From Fibrobacter succinogenes (GTDB lineage: Bacteria > Fibrobacterota > Fibrobacteria > Fibrobacterales > Fibrobacteraceae): a DNA stretch of 64,000 nt. A program made the translations under genes and the position numbers. Every line of letters begins with the position of its first letter. The first letter of the stretch is position 1. The stretch covers positions 87,582 to 151,581 of the forward strand of contig CACWNW010000004.1 in assembly GCA_902762305.1 (NCBI GenBank), given 5' to 3'. This document shows positions 26,860-35,856 of this stretch, one piece after another. Under the pieces are notes generated by a model. That model saw only the letters and a list, made by a program, of their open reading frames with translations. It was not told the origin of the DNA and did not search any database.

Positions 26860-27824
26860 ACGACGTAAAAGCCGAGTCACAACAGTGGTTTGAAGTGAAG
26901 GAAGTCGGGGGAAGCCTCTGGCATTTCCGTTTCATGCTGTGGATTACCTGCCACCTGCCGCTACGCATAGTAGAACTCTGTACTGCAATTGTATGCTTTT
27001 TCTTCTGGCTGGGGGCATCTCCCGTGCGGAAGCGCTCGAAGGCTTACCTGAAACGCCTTTTTGCGGTGCGCGGGAAGCGGATGCCCTTCATGGCGACGTA
27101 CAAGCATGTGCTTTCGTTCGCGCTCTCGATGATCGAGAAACTGCTCGGCTGGCGCGGGGCCATCAAGCTGAACCAGGTGGAAACGCAGGGTGACGACCTC
27201 GACAAGCTGGTGGAACAGCTCGACCGCGGGGAAGGTGCCTTCCTGATTTGTTCCCACCTCGGGAACATGGAAATGCTGCGCTCGCTCACGGGTTATGGCG
27301 AAATCCATACGCACAGGCAGTTCAAGGTGTTCCCGGTAGTCGATTTCTCGGGTACCTCCAAATTCAACGCGCTGCTCCATGAACTGAATCCGGACCTGAT
27401 GAATTCGGTGCTCGACGCGAACAAGATGGGCGTAGATTCCGCCGTGTGGATGAAGGAGCAGGTGGCTACGGGCAACGTGGTGGCGATTGCGGGCGACCGG
27501 ACCTCCGCCAATTCGCAGGGCCGCAATATCGAAATGAATTTCCTCGGCGATCCCGCCAATTTCCCCGAAGGCGCGTTTACGCTTGCGAGCATCCTGAACG
27601 CACCGATATATTTTACCTTCGCTATCCGCAAGCACGATTTCGATATCCGGACTCCATACGAGATGCATGTGGTGAAGGCTTCCACTTCTTTCGATTGCTC
27701 CCGCAGGGAACGCCCCGGAAAAATCAAGGATTTGGTGCGCGAGTACGTGCAACTCCTTGAAAAATTGAGTCTACGCCACCCGTACCAGTGGTATAATTTC
27801 TACAATTTTTGGAATAAAACGTAA
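26856..27824 (+). CDS. LpxL/HtrB-like acyltransferase of the aryl polyene locus
   Basis: The protein has 322 residues with one N-terminal membrane helix and the lipid A acyltransferase core: S-H-L-G-N-M-E (catalytic HX4E) and A-G-D-R-T-S. It probably acylates the glycosylated carrier or attaches the polyene chain. The ATGA overlap with the GT2 gene fixes the start at 26856 and argues for coupled translation. It matches the C-terminal half of the fused ApeJ of other loci. Confidence 0.83.
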   Translation: MNDVKAESQQWFEVKEVGGSLWHFRFMLWITCHLPLRIVELCTAIVCFFFWLGASPVRKRSKAYLKRLFAVRGKRMPFMATYKHVLSFALSMIEKLLGWRGAIKLNQVETQGDDLDKLVEQLDRGEGAFLICSHLGNMEMLRSLTGYGEIHTHRQFKVFPVVDFSGTSKFNALLHELNPDLMNSVLDANKMGVDSAVWMKEQVATGNVVAIAGDRTSANSQGRNIEMNFLGDPANFPEGAFTLASILNAPIYFTFAIRKHDFDIRTPYEMHVVKASTSFDCSRRERPGKIKDLVREYVQLLEKLSLRHPYQWYNFYNFWNKT

Positions 27825-27840
27825 TAAAGGATTGGTTACA

Positions 27841-29367
27841 ATGAAAACTATCGTTATTGGCTCCGAAAAGTTAACAATTGAACAGGTCGTGGCCATTGCA
27901 AAGCGCCAGGTAATCGTGGAATTGGATTCGTCTTCCAAGTTCCAGAAAAAGATCGATGCCGGCGCGGAATTCCTGGACGAGGCCCTTGCCGAACACGGTG
28001 GCATTTACGGCGTAACCACGGGCTATGGCGATTCCTGCACGCAGGTTGTGCCACCCGATCGTTACTATGAACTGCCTATCAACCTGTCGCGTTTTCATGG
28101 ATGCGGCATGGGCAATTACTTTGACGAAGAGACTACCCGCGCCATCATGGTGGTGCGCCTCAATACGCTTGCCCGCGGTTTCTCCGGCGTGAGCTATGCC
28201 CTCCTCAAGATTATCATGACGTTCCTGCAGAACGATATCCTGCCCCTGATTCCGCAGGAAGGCTCCGTGGGTGCGAGCGGTGACCTGACTCCGCTTTCTT
28301 ACCTCGCCGGCGCAGTCATCGGTGAACGTGACGTGCTTTACAAGGGTCAGCGCAGGCCTTCGAAGGATGTGATGGCCGAACTCGGTATTACGCCGCACCG
28401 TTTCCGCCCGAAGGAAGCAATCGCCATCATGAACGGTACTGCCGCGATGAACGCCGTGGCCTGCATGGCCTACAGCCGTGCCGAATACCTTGCCGACCTG
28501 AGCTGCCGCATTACGGCAATGAACACGATTGCGATGAAGGGCAACGCCTACCACTTCTACGAACGCCTGTTCGCCGTGAAGCCGCACCCGGGTCTCGTAA
28601 CTGCCGCGAAGAAGATGCGCGATGCTATGAACCTGGAAGTTGAAAAGAACGTGATTCCCGAAAAGATTCAGGATCCGTACTCCCTGCGTTGCGCTCCGCA
28701 CGTGGTGGGCGTGTTCTACGATTCCGCTCCGCTCCTGCGCCAGCTTATTGAAATCGAGATGAACAGCGCGAACGATAACCCGATTATCGACCCCGAAACG
28801 AGAAACATCTTCCACGGCGGGCACTTCTACGGTGGCCATATCTGCCTTGCGATGGATACGCTCAAGAACATTGTCGCAAACCTTGCGGACCTTCTGGACC
28901 GCCAGCTCGCGACGATTGTCGATATCAAGTTCAACCGCAACTTGCCGCCGAACCTTTCCGGCAGCCAGGGTGAATTTGCGCTCAACCATGGTTTCAAGGC
29001 CGTGCAGATTGGCGTTTCTGCTTGGACTGCCGAAGCGCTTCACCTCACGATGCCGATGAGCGTGTTCAGCCGCTCCACCGAATGCCACAACCAGGACAAG
29101 GTGAGCATGGGCACGATCGCTTCCCGCGACTGTATTCGCATCATCGAGCTCACCGAGCAGGTGGCCGCTGCCGTGCTGCTTGCTTCGGCTCAGGCTCTCC
29201 GTATCCGCCTCGAACGCGGGGAAATTTTCGAAGTGCGTCTCGCCGGCGTCAAGAAGACGTACGACCAGGTATTCGAATTCTTTGCGCCGCTTGCCTGCGA
29301 CCGCCAGCTCGAACCGGACCTCCGCAAGGCGCTTGAACTGATCCGTGAAAAGTATTACGCAGTCTAG
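27841..29367 (+). CDS. Aromatic amino acid ammonia-lyase (HAL/TAL family)
   Basis: The enzyme eliminates ammonia from histidine, tyrosine or phenylalanine. It has 508 residues and the MIO cofactor triad A145-S146-G147 in G-S-V-G-A-S-G-D-L. The inner selectivity pair, Ser-His in many HALs and His-Leu in Rhodobacter TAL, reads F85-H86 (N-L-S-R-F-H-G). A pigment operon is an unlikely home for histidine catabolism and no hut gene is near, so cinnamate or p-coumarate production for the starter unit is favoured, as in flexirubin loci. Start at 27841 after AAAGGA; the substrate is inference. Confidence 0.85.
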   Translation: MKTIVIGSEKLTIEQVVAIAKRQVIVELDSSSKFQKKIDAGAEFLDEALAEHGGIYGVTTGYGDSCTQVVPPDRYYELPINLSRFHGCGMGNYFDEETTRAIMVVRLNTLARGFSGVSYALLKIIMTFLQNDILPLIPQEGSVGASGDLTPLSYLAGAVIGERDVLYKGQRRPSKDVMAELGITPHRFRPKEAIAIMNGTAAMNAVACMAYSRAEYLADLSCRITAMNTIAMKGNAYHFYERLFAVKPHPGLVTAAKKMRDAMNLEVEKNVIPEKIQDPYSLRCAPHVVGVFYDSAPLLRQLIEIEMNSANDNPIIDPETRNIFHGGHFYGGHICLAMDTLKNIVANLADLLDRQLATIVDIKFNRNLPPNLSGSQGEFALNHGFKAVQIGVSAWTAEALHLTMPMSVFSRSTECHNQDKVSMGTIASRDCIRIIELTEQVAAAVLLASAQALRIRLERGEIFEVRLAGVKKTYDQVFEFFAPLACDRQLEPDLRKALELIREKYYAV

Positions 29368-29379
29368 TGCGGTAAGGTC

Positions 29380-29820
29380 ATGGCAGAAAAGAAGCTCAAG
29401 GAAACCGTAGAATTCAAGGTCGAATTCTACGACGTGGATTCGATGAAGGTGGCCTGGCACGGCAATTACGTGAAGTACATGGAAATTGCCCGCTGTGCGC
29501 TCCTTACCAAGATAAAGTACGATTACTTTGCTATGGAAGAGAGCGGATACGCCTGGCCTGTCGTCGACATGCACATCAAGTACCTCCGTCCGATGATTTT
29601 TATGCAGCGCATCCGCGCCGAAGTCACGCTCGAGGAATACGAGGTCTGCATGAAGCTTTCGTACAAGTTCTTCGACGCCGAAACGGGCGTGCTTTTGACC
29701 CGTGCCGAAAGCATGCAGATGGCTGTCGACATGAACAAGCGTGAATCGCTGATGGGCTGCCCGCAGTGCTTTATCGACCGCGTGCGTGCCGCATTGGCCG
29801 AGGAAGGGGCTCCTGCATGA
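29380..29820 (+). CDS. 4HBT-type acyl thioesterase of the aryl polyene locus
   Basis: The 146-residue hotdog protein has the YbgC-like motif Y-D-V-D-S-M-K-V-A-W-H-G-N-Y-V-K-Y at residues 17-33, with the catalytic Asp and His. It hydrolyses acyl-CoA or acyl-ACP, and in aryl polyene clusters (apeK position) it may release or edit stalled chains. It lies 12 bases after the ammonia-lyase and overlaps the LolA-like gene by four bases (ATGA). Confidence 0.85.
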   Translation: MAEKKLKETVEFKVEFYDVDSMKVAWHGNYVKYMEIARCALLTKIKYDYFAMEESGYAWPVVDMHIKYLRPMIFMQRIRAEVTLEEYEVCMKLSYKFFDAETGVLLTRAESMQMAVDMNKRESLMGCPQCFIDRVRAALAEEGAPA

Positions 29821-30515
29821 ACGGTTTCGCTAGGGTGACAGTGCTAATCGCTTTGTTTGCGGCTCTCGTTTTTGCGGGGACCGGTGCAGGCGAGTCTGCC
29901 AGCGTTTACAAGAAACCGCTTACTGCAGCCGCGAAACCCGCAATGCTCCAGTCGATGAAGGTCCTCACCGAAAGCCAGCTGACGGTCGGGAATTTCAAGC
30001 AGACGCGCACAATCACTAAGCTGAACCGCGAATTCGTATCGACGGGCTCCTTTGCCATCGACCGCGTTTCGGGCATCCTCTGGGATACGCAGAAGCCGTT
30101 CCCGTCGGTGCTTTGGGTGGGCGACAATTCCATTGTCCAGTGGGACCCTGCGCGCGATACAAAGAAATCGATGTCCGCGAAGGACAATCCGGTCTTTGCG
30201 GAATTCTCGAAGACCATCCAGTCCGTTTTCTCGGGACAGTTCGATGAGCTGGAACGCAACTTCAAGCTCTTTTTCGATGTGAAAGGTGCCGCTTTCGATA
30301 TCGGGCTCATTCCGAAGGAAAGCGCTGTCGCCCGTGCTATTGCCTCGATTACGCTTTCGGGACAGACGGAACTCGACAAGGTGACGATTGTCGATGGGGA
30401 AGGGAACACCGTAGTTTACGAGTTCTCGCAGCATCGGCATTATCCGGACCTGCAGTCGGTCAAGGCTCCGTTTGAAGAAATTGCGAACCGTTTCCAGAAA
30501 TTGAAGGGAAAATAA
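29817..30515 (+). CDS. LolA-like outer membrane carrier of the aryl polyene locus
   Basis: The protein has 232 residues with a signal peptide (about 1-20). The fold signature is LolA-like: V-G-N-F-K-Q-T-R near 59, a G-S-F-A-I segment, G-I-L-W-D-T-Q-K-P-F-P and a later L-S-G-Q-T-E. LolA homologues carry lipids or lipoproteins across the periplasm; this one (apeL position) would move the polyene lipid. The ATG at 29817 overlaps the upstream stop; the frame upstream is Arg-rich shadow. Confidence 0.83.
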   Translation: MNGFARVTVLIALFAALVFAGTGAGESASVYKKPLTAAAKPAMLQSMKVLTESQLTVGNFKQTRTITKLNREFVSTGSFAIDRVSGILWDTQKPFPSVLWVGDNSIVQWDPARDTKKSMSAKDNPVFAEFSKTIQSVFSGQFDELERNFKLFFDVKGAAFDIGLIPKESAVARAIASITLSGQTELDKVTIVDGEGNTVVYEFSQHRHYPDLQSVKAPFEEIANRFQKLKGK

Positions 30516-30522
30516 CGGACCG

Positions 30523-32814
30523 ATGACCTTGGCGCGAAAAAAAGTAGCTTCGGTAATATTGTGGGTGGCGATACACGCCGCCTTCGTGTTGCTTGGGCTC
30601 TTGCTGCCTTGGAATATCGAGACCGATCTGTATTCGGTTTTGCCGGATTCGAGCGAATTCAGGAATGTCGCGGAAGCGGAAAAGGCCCTGAGCGCGCATT
30701 CGATGCGGAACCTGACCGTATTGCTTGGGCATCGCGATTTCGCGGTGGCGAAATCCGCGGCGAGCGAACTTGAGGACTTGTTTGCCGGGGATAGTTCGCT
30801 TGCCGAGACCCGCTTGCGGGTCGGCGATGCCTCGATGCAGGAACTTCGCGATTTCTATTTCGGGTACCGTTATGTACTGCAGGGAGCCCAGGTCCGTGAC
30901 CTGCTGAAGCAGGGGGATGCCACGGCTCTCAAGGACAATGCGCTCCAGAAGGTCTACGGCGCCTTTTCCCTTGCAGATTTGAGCCGTATCGAAGAGGATC
31001 CCTTCCTGCTGGGCGACGAGGCTTTCGAATTTTTTACGCTGAATTCTCCGCTCCTGGCCGGGCGATTCACGATTCGCGAAGGAGTCCTTGCCGCCGAGGA
31101 TTCTGCGGTGACATACGTCATGTGGAGCGCATCCCTTGCGCCGAATACCTCCGCGATGGCTTCCAGCGGCCATGTGCTGGAGCGCCTCGACCGCGTGCTC
31201 GATTCTCTACAGCACGTTCACGAAGGCCTCTTCGTCGAAAAGTCGGGCGTACCGTTCCACAGTTACGAGAGTTCAAGCAACGCGCAGTCCGAAGTCGCCT
31301 GGATTTCGGGCGTGTCGATGGCGCTTATCTTGCTCTTGCTGCTCTGGGTGTTCCGCACGCCCATCCCGATCGTGTCGACACTCTTTGCAATCGGCGTGGC
31401 GGTATGTACCGCCCTTTCGGGTACCTGGGCCGTATTCGGGAGCATCCATATTTTCACGTTCGTTTTCGGTACGAGCGTCATCGGCGTGAGTATCGACTAC
31501 GCGATACACTTCTTTACGGAACGCCATCATATCTTCAAGGGGCTTCTCCTTGGCTTCATGACGACGGAATTCAGCTACATCGCGCTCACGTTCGCGGATT
31601 TCCCGCTGTTGCGCCAGATGGCAGTTTTCTCGATAGTCGGGCTGGCGAGCTCGTTTGCGACAATCGTGCTGCTCTTCCCGAATTTGCCGCTGCCTTCGCA
31701 TCGCGCGGAGAGGGAACGCCCCCTCCCGACAAAGGTTCCGGCTATTTTCCTCCGCATTTATGACAAGTTCCCGCCGCGCTCGATCCGCATTGCCGGTATC
31801 GTCTTCCTTCTCTCGCTCGTGCCTGGAGTCTTGCGGCTGGATGTCCATACGGACATGCGCACGCTGTATGCAATGAGCGATGAGCTTAAGCATTCCGAGG
31901 CGCTGAACGCGCGGCTCAACAACCTGGGAATTTCGGCGAATTACTTTATTGTGGAAGGCTCGTCGGAACAGGAACTCCTGGAAAACGAAGAAGCCCTTTC
32001 TGCACGCTTGCAGGTAGCGGTGAAGGATTCCCTGATGCGCGGGTTCCTTGCGACAAGTTCGTATATCCCTTCCGTCAAGACGCAGCAGGAAACATTCGAA
32101 GGCGTGCAGTCGCTTCGCCATTCGCAGGCCCTGCAAGAACTCCTGGAAAGTCTGAACGTTCCGAGCGATTCCCTCTTTGAATCGGGTTTTGCCTCTCCTG
32201 CGTATCTGGAACCTTCCTCGAAGATACCTTCGTCTTTCGCGAGCATCCTCGATATGCTCTGGATAGGCGAGGTGGACGGGCGTTTCTACAGTGCCGTATT
32301 CCCGCTGCATGTCGCCCCGGGTTTCGACATCGCCAAGCAGGCCGCCGAACTGCCTCATGTGTATGCGGTGAACAAGATGGAAAACGTGAACGAGACGCTC
32401 ACGCAGCTTTCCCGCGTGGCGCTTCTCCTTGTGGCGATTGCCTATGCGGTCGTGTTCCTGGTCCTGGTCTTTGTCTACGGTTTTGTCCCTGCGCTCCGGA
32501 TTATCCGCGCTCCGGTCCTCTCGTGCATCTTTATCGCGGCGGTGTTCGGCTATTGCGGGATTCCGTTTAATTTCTTCGCCATCGTGGGTGTCATCCTGAC
32601 GCTCGGAATCGGTATCGACTATGCGCTCTTCTTCAAGGAGGGCGCGACCCGCGGCCTCGTGACCGCACTTGCCGTGATGCTTTCGGCGGCGACGACGCTC
32701 ATTTCTTTCGGGAGCCTTTCCTTCAGCAGTTTCGTGCCTGTTTCCACCTTCGGGCTTTCGGTGCTGCTTGGAATATGGTGCTGCTTTGTCTTGTCTCCCT
32801 TTAGTCGGGATTGA
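30523..32814 (+). CDS. MMPL/RND-type exporter of the aryl polyene locus
   Basis: The protein has 763 residues with about 12 membrane helices in two similar halves, each made of one helix, a large periplasmic loop and then five helices. The helix 4 and helix 10 regions contain V-S-I-D-Y-A and I-G-I-D-Y-A, the proton relay Asp of MMPL and RND pumps. It probably extracts the finished pigment lipid from the inner membrane (apeM position). The LolA-like protein upstream and the lipoprotein downstream fit an export chain. Confidence 0.88.
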   Translation: MTLARKKVASVILWVAIHAAFVLLGLLLPWNIETDLYSVLPDSSEFRNVAEAEKALSAHSMRNLTVLLGHRDFAVAKSAASELEDLFAGDSSLAETRLRVGDASMQELRDFYFGYRYVLQGAQVRDLLKQGDATALKDNALQKVYGAFSLADLSRIEEDPFLLGDEAFEFFTLNSPLLAGRFTIREGVLAAEDSAVTYVMWSASLAPNTSAMASSGHVLERLDRVLDSLQHVHEGLFVEKSGVPFHSYESSSNAQSEVAWISGVSMALILLLLLWVFRTPIPIVSTLFAIGVAVCTALSGTWAVFGSIHIFTFVFGTSVIGVSIDYAIHFFTERHHIFKGLLLGFMTTEFSYIALTFADFPLLRQMAVFSIVGLASSFATIVLLFPNLPLPSHRAERERPLPTKVPAIFLRIYDKFPPRSIRIAGIVFLLSLVPGVLRLDVHTDMRTLYAMSDELKHSEALNARLNNLGISANYFIVEGSSEQELLENEEALSARLQVAVKDSLMRGFLATSSYIPSVKTQQETFEGVQSLRHSQALQELLESLNVPSDSLFESGFASPAYLEPSSKIPSSFASILDMLWIGEVDGRFYSAVFPLHVAPGFDIAKQAAELPHVYAVNKMENVNETLTQLSRVALLLVAIAYAVVFLVLVFVYGFVPALRIIRAPVLSCIFIAAVFGYCGIPFNFFAIVGVILTLGIGIDYALFFKEGATRGLVTALAVMLSAATTLISFGSLSFSSFVPVSTFGLSVLLGIWCCFVLSPFSRD

Positions 32815-32820
32815 TTTTTC

Positions 32821-32828
32821 TAAATTTG
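32821..32828 (+). promoter_or_regulatory. TAnnTTTG box inside the pigment operon
   Basis: TAAATTTG ends eight bases before the ATG of the DUF3261 lipoprotein, which has no Shine-Dalgarno site. It may drive a leaderless internal transcript. Confidence 0.4.
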
Positions 32829-32836
32829 TCGGCACC

Positions 32837-33427
32837 ATGGTAAAATCCATATTATTCTGCGCAACGCTTCTTTTATTTGTCGCTTGCCATAACACGCATC
32901 AGGTGCCGGGGACATCGCCCGTATTCTATTCCGATGGTCGTGCTGTTTCGCTTTTGCCGACATCCGCGATGACCTTGCGTATCGACATGCCGCAGCGTAT
33001 CGAGGGGAACTTCGTGAAGCCCGACGGATCAAACGATTCTTTCGAGGCCGATTCCTGGGTGCGCGCGAACGACAGCGTTCTATCTATTACCCTTTTTACC
33101 GGATTCGGGACGACTCTCGGCGAAATCACCTATGCCCGCGATTCCGTCAAGGCCGAAAGTTCCGTGATGGATGTCGCGAAACTGAAGACGGAATACCTCG
33201 TCGCCGATTTCCAGATTTGCTTCTATCCGTTCGACGCCCTCCGGAAAAATTTCGAGCAGGCCGGTTTCGCTTTTTCCGAGACGCGTTCCGGCGATGCTGA
33301 TTTTGTCCGCACGCTTTCCGATAATGGCAAGACGATTTTGACGGCGCGCAAGTCGGGCCGTGAAATCCACCTGGAGAACGTTCTGCGCCGCTACAGTTAC
33401 CATATTACGCTGGGGGAGGAAAATTGA
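32837..33427 (+). CDS. DUF3261-type lipoprotein of the aryl polyene locus
   Basis: The protein has 196 residues. The lipobox L-F-V-A-C places the lipidated Cys near residue 16, so it is likely an outer membrane lipoprotein. The body resembles the DUF3261 proteins found in aryl polyene clusters (apeN position), perhaps a receptor for the LolA-like carrier. The ATG at 32837 is preferred since the signal peptide begins there; the 23 codons upstream overlap the exporter. Its TGA overlaps the TTG start of the ketosynthase. Confidence 0.75.
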   Translation: MVKSILFCATLLLFVACHNTHQVPGTSPVFYSDGRAVSLLPTSAMTLRIDMPQRIEGNFVKPDGSNDSFEADSWVRANDSVLSITLFTGFGTTLGEITYARDSVKAESSVMDVAKLKTEYLVADFQICFYPFDALRKNFEQAGFAFSETRSGDADFVRTLSDNGKTILTARKSGREIHLENVLRRYSYHITLGEEN

Positions 33428-34617
33428 GAAAGCCTCTATACATCAATGATTTTGCCATGCACTGCATTCTGGGCGGTGACAAGAAGACCGTTTTTGAAAA
33501 GTTGAAGAATGGTACCCGTGGCGAGTTTACAATCTATGATGTGGCCGGCGTGATGCGCCCCGCCGCGACAATCGACCCCGAGTCGCTTCCTCCGGTCGCC
33601 TTGTCCAAATACGACAATCGCGTGAATCGCCTGTCGCAGGCGGTGCTCGACCAGATGGAAGGTTCCATCGCCCGTGCGGTAAAAAAGTTTGGCGCGGACC
33701 GCATCGGTATTTTTATCGGTTCCTGCGACAACGGTTCCGAGGCTTCGCTCAGTGCCCTCAAGTGCTTTAGGGAAACGGGTGCATACCCCGAAGGCTACGT
33801 GCTCGATTACCAGGCTGCCGATTTCCCTGCACGCTACATCGCCGAACGCTTCGGCATAACCGGGATGCTTTCGGTGCATTCGACGGCGTGCGCTTCGAGC
33901 GCGAGCGCTTTCGTTTCGGCGCGCAACAACATTTATGCGGGCAACTGCGATGCCGCCATTGTCGGGGGTGTCGATATCGCCTCGCGTTCGGTCATTTTGG
34001 GTTTTGCCTCGCTCGAAGCCATGTCTGACAGGCCCACGAACCCCTTCAGCGCGAACCGCACGGGCCTCACGCTCGGCGACGCAGCAGCCTTCTTCCTGGT
34101 GACGCGCGAACGTTGCGAAGACCTGCAGGCCGAAGGTTCAGCCGGGCTTTCTGTGGTGGGTTTCGGTGAAAGTGCGGATGCCGACCACATTACCGCTCCC
34201 CGCGCCGATGGCGAAGGTGCTTACCAGGCCATGAAGGCTTCCCTTGCCGACGCGGAACTCGATGCCGGTTCTATCGGGTATGTTAATTTACATGGAACGG
34301 GTACTCGCCTGAACGATTCCATGGAGGCAGTCGCCGTCAATCGCCTTTTCGGCGAGAATACTCCTGCAAGTTCCACGAAGGCGCTCACGGGGCACACGCT
34401 CGGTGCGGCAGGCGCGCTCGAGGCTTCGTTCTGCTGCCTTGCGCTCGAGAACGGGGGAGTCCTTCCGGCGCACCTCTTCGATGGCTGCGAAGACCCGAAA
34501 CTCCCGAAGGTGAAGCTCGTGAAGCCGGGCGAATCGGCGGACGGGCTTAAATACTGTATCAGCAACTCCTTTGCTTTTGGCGGTTGCAATGTCTCTTTAA
34601 TTGTTGCTAAGGAATAG
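33424..34617 (+). CDS. apeO: Aryl polyene elongating ketosynthase
   Basis: The 397-residue ketosynthase condenses malonyl-ACP with the growing chain. The Cys-His-His triad is intact: C156 (T-A-C-A-S-S), H290 (L-H-G-T-G-T) and H324 (L-T-G-H-T). In Xenorhabdus, ApeO works with ApeC; the ApeC-like protein here is at 21388. The start is TTG at 33424 in TTGA, overlapping the upstream stop and preceded by GGGGGAGGAA, a good case for translational coupling with a weak start codon. Confidence 0.88.
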   Translation: MRKPLYINDFAMHCILGGDKKTVFEKLKNGTRGEFTIYDVAGVMRPAATIDPESLPPVALSKYDNRVNRLSQAVLDQMEGSIARAVKKFGADRIGIFIGSCDNGSEASLSALKCFRETGAYPEGYVLDYQAADFPARYIAERFGITGMLSVHSTACASSASAFVSARNNIYAGNCDAAIVGGVDIASRSVILGFASLEAMSDRPTNPFSANRTGLTLGDAAAFFLVTRERCEDLQAEGSAGLSVVGFGESADADHITAPRADGEGAYQAMKASLADAELDAGSIGYVNLHGTGTRLNDSMEAVAVNRLFGENTPASSTKALTGHTLGAAGALEASFCCLALENGGVLPAHLFDGCEDPKLPKVKLVKPGESADGLKYCISNSFAFGGCNVSLIVAKE

Positions 34618-34621
34618 ATTT

Positions 34622-35095
34622 ATGGATACTCCCGAATTCAAGACGAGAAGCGAGGTCGGTGAACTTGTCCCCCATGCGGGCAAGATGCTTTTGCTCGACC
34701 GCGTCATTCGCCACGACTTAAATGAAGTCTCCATCGAAACGGAGGTGGACATCAACGAGAGTTGCATGTTCTACAGGGACGATAGGCAGGGAGTGCCTTC
34801 GTATGTCGCTTTTGAATACATGGCCCAGAGCATATCTGCGCTTTCCGGCGTTTACGGTCGTACCCACGGGCAAAAGCCGAGGGAAGGCTTTATCATGAGC
34901 GTGTCGAATTGCAAGCTGCTCGTGCCCGTGTTCAAGGCGGGCGATGTCGTGAGAATTCGCGTCAAGCAGACGATGCGCGTCGACATGGCCGTGACGTTTG
35001 ACGGCGCGGTCTATGTGGGCGACACGCTCGCGGTTTCGGCTTCGCTCTGTACGGTCGAAGTCGATGATCCCATGTCGATCCTGAAGATGAACTGA
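34622..35095 (+). CDS. apeP: 3-hydroxyacyl-ACP dehydratase of the aryl polyene locus
   Basis: The 157-residue hotdog protein opens with L-V-P-H-A-G-K-M-L-L-L-D-R-V near residue 15, the signature of ApeP-type dehydratases. It would pair with the dehydratase domain of the triple fusion to make the conjugated double bonds, as reported for the ApeI/ApeP pair in Xenorhabdus. The ATG at 34622 follows AAGGAATAGA. Confidence 0.84.
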   Translation: MDTPEFKTRSEVGELVPHAGKMLLLDRVIRHDLNEVSIETEVDINESCMFYRDDRQGVPSYVAFEYMAQSISALSGVYGRTHGQKPREGFIMSVSNCKLLVPVFKAGDVVRIRVKQTMRVDMAVTFDGAVYVGDTLAVSASLCTVEVDDPMSILKMN

Positions 35096-35113
35096 TATCA
35101 CATACCATTTTAT

Positions 35114-35121
35114 TATATTTG
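35114..35121 (+). promoter_or_regulatory. TAnnTTTG box in front of the ketoreductase gene
   Basis: TATATTTG ends six bases before the ATG at 35128, with no Shine-Dalgarno site between. It lies within the pigment operon. Confidence 0.45.
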
Positions 35122-35127
35122 TGCTAT

Positions 35128-35856
35128 ATGGAAAATAAGAAGAGTGTTTTGATTACGGGCGCAAGCGGCGGAATCGGTTCTGCCATTGCTAAGGCTGTCG
35201 CGTTGGCGGGTTACGAAGTTGTAGCTCACTATAACAGGAATGCCGCTCCGGTCGAGCAGATGGCGAACGAAATTCGTGAACAGGGCGGCTCCGTTCGCCT
35301 GTTGCAGTTCAACATCCGCGACCGCGAACAGTGCAAGGCTGTGCTCGAAAAGGATATCGAAGAAAACGGTGTATATTATGGTGTCGTGACGAATGCGGGT
35401 GTCTGTGCCGATACGGCGTTCCCTGCCATGACCGACGAATACTGGGACAAGGTTATCGATACGAACTTGAACGGTTTTTACAATGTGCTCCACCCGATCG
35501 TGATGCCCATGTGCCGCAAGCGCAGGGGCCGCATCGTGACGATTTCGTCGGTTTCCGGCGTTATCGGCAACCGCGGACAGGTGAACTACAGCGCTTCCAA
35601 GGCGGGCCTCATCGGGGCTTCCAAGGCGCTCGCTACCGAACTCGCAAGCCGCGGCATTACGGTGAATAGCGTCGCTCCGGGCGTTATCGAGACCGAGATG
35701 ATCAAGGATGCTCCGCTCGACATGATTCTGCCTGCGATTCCCATGAAGCGCGAGGGCAAGCCCGAAGAAGTGGCTGCGACCGTCCTGTTCCTGCTTTCTG
35801 AAGGAGCGGCATACATTACCCGTCAGGTGATTTCTGTGAATGGAGGCCTCGCCTAA
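35128..35856 (+). CDS. apeQ: 3-oxoacyl-ACP reductase (FabG-like) of the aryl polyene locus
   Basis: The 242-residue short-chain dehydrogenase has T-G-A-S-G-G-I-G (NADPH binding) near the start, the Ser of S-S-V-S-G and Y-S-A-S-K as active site. It reduces 3-oxoacyl-ACP after each condensation. The ATG at 35128 lies six bases after a TATATTTG box; a start three codons upstream is possible but would overlap the box. Its TAA overlaps the ATG of the second ketosynthase. Confidence 0.88.
   Translation: MENKKSVLITGASGGIGSAIAKAVALAGYEVVAHYNRNAAPVEQMANEIREQGGSVRLLQFNIRDREQCKAVLEKDIEENGVYYGVVTNAGVCADTAFPAMTDEYWDKVIDTNLNGFYNVLHPIVMPMCRKRRGRIVTISSVSGVIGNRGQVNYSASKAGLIGASKALATELASRGITVNSVAPGVIETEMIKDAPLDMILPAIPMKREGKPEEVAATVLFLLSEGAAYITRQVISVNGGLA

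Noticed and set aside
27841..29367. Histidine catabolism gene hutH
   Set aside because: No hutU, hutI or hutG is near, and the gene is embedded in the pigment operon with a four-base-overlap style of neighbours. A starter-unit role is favoured, though the substrate is unproven.
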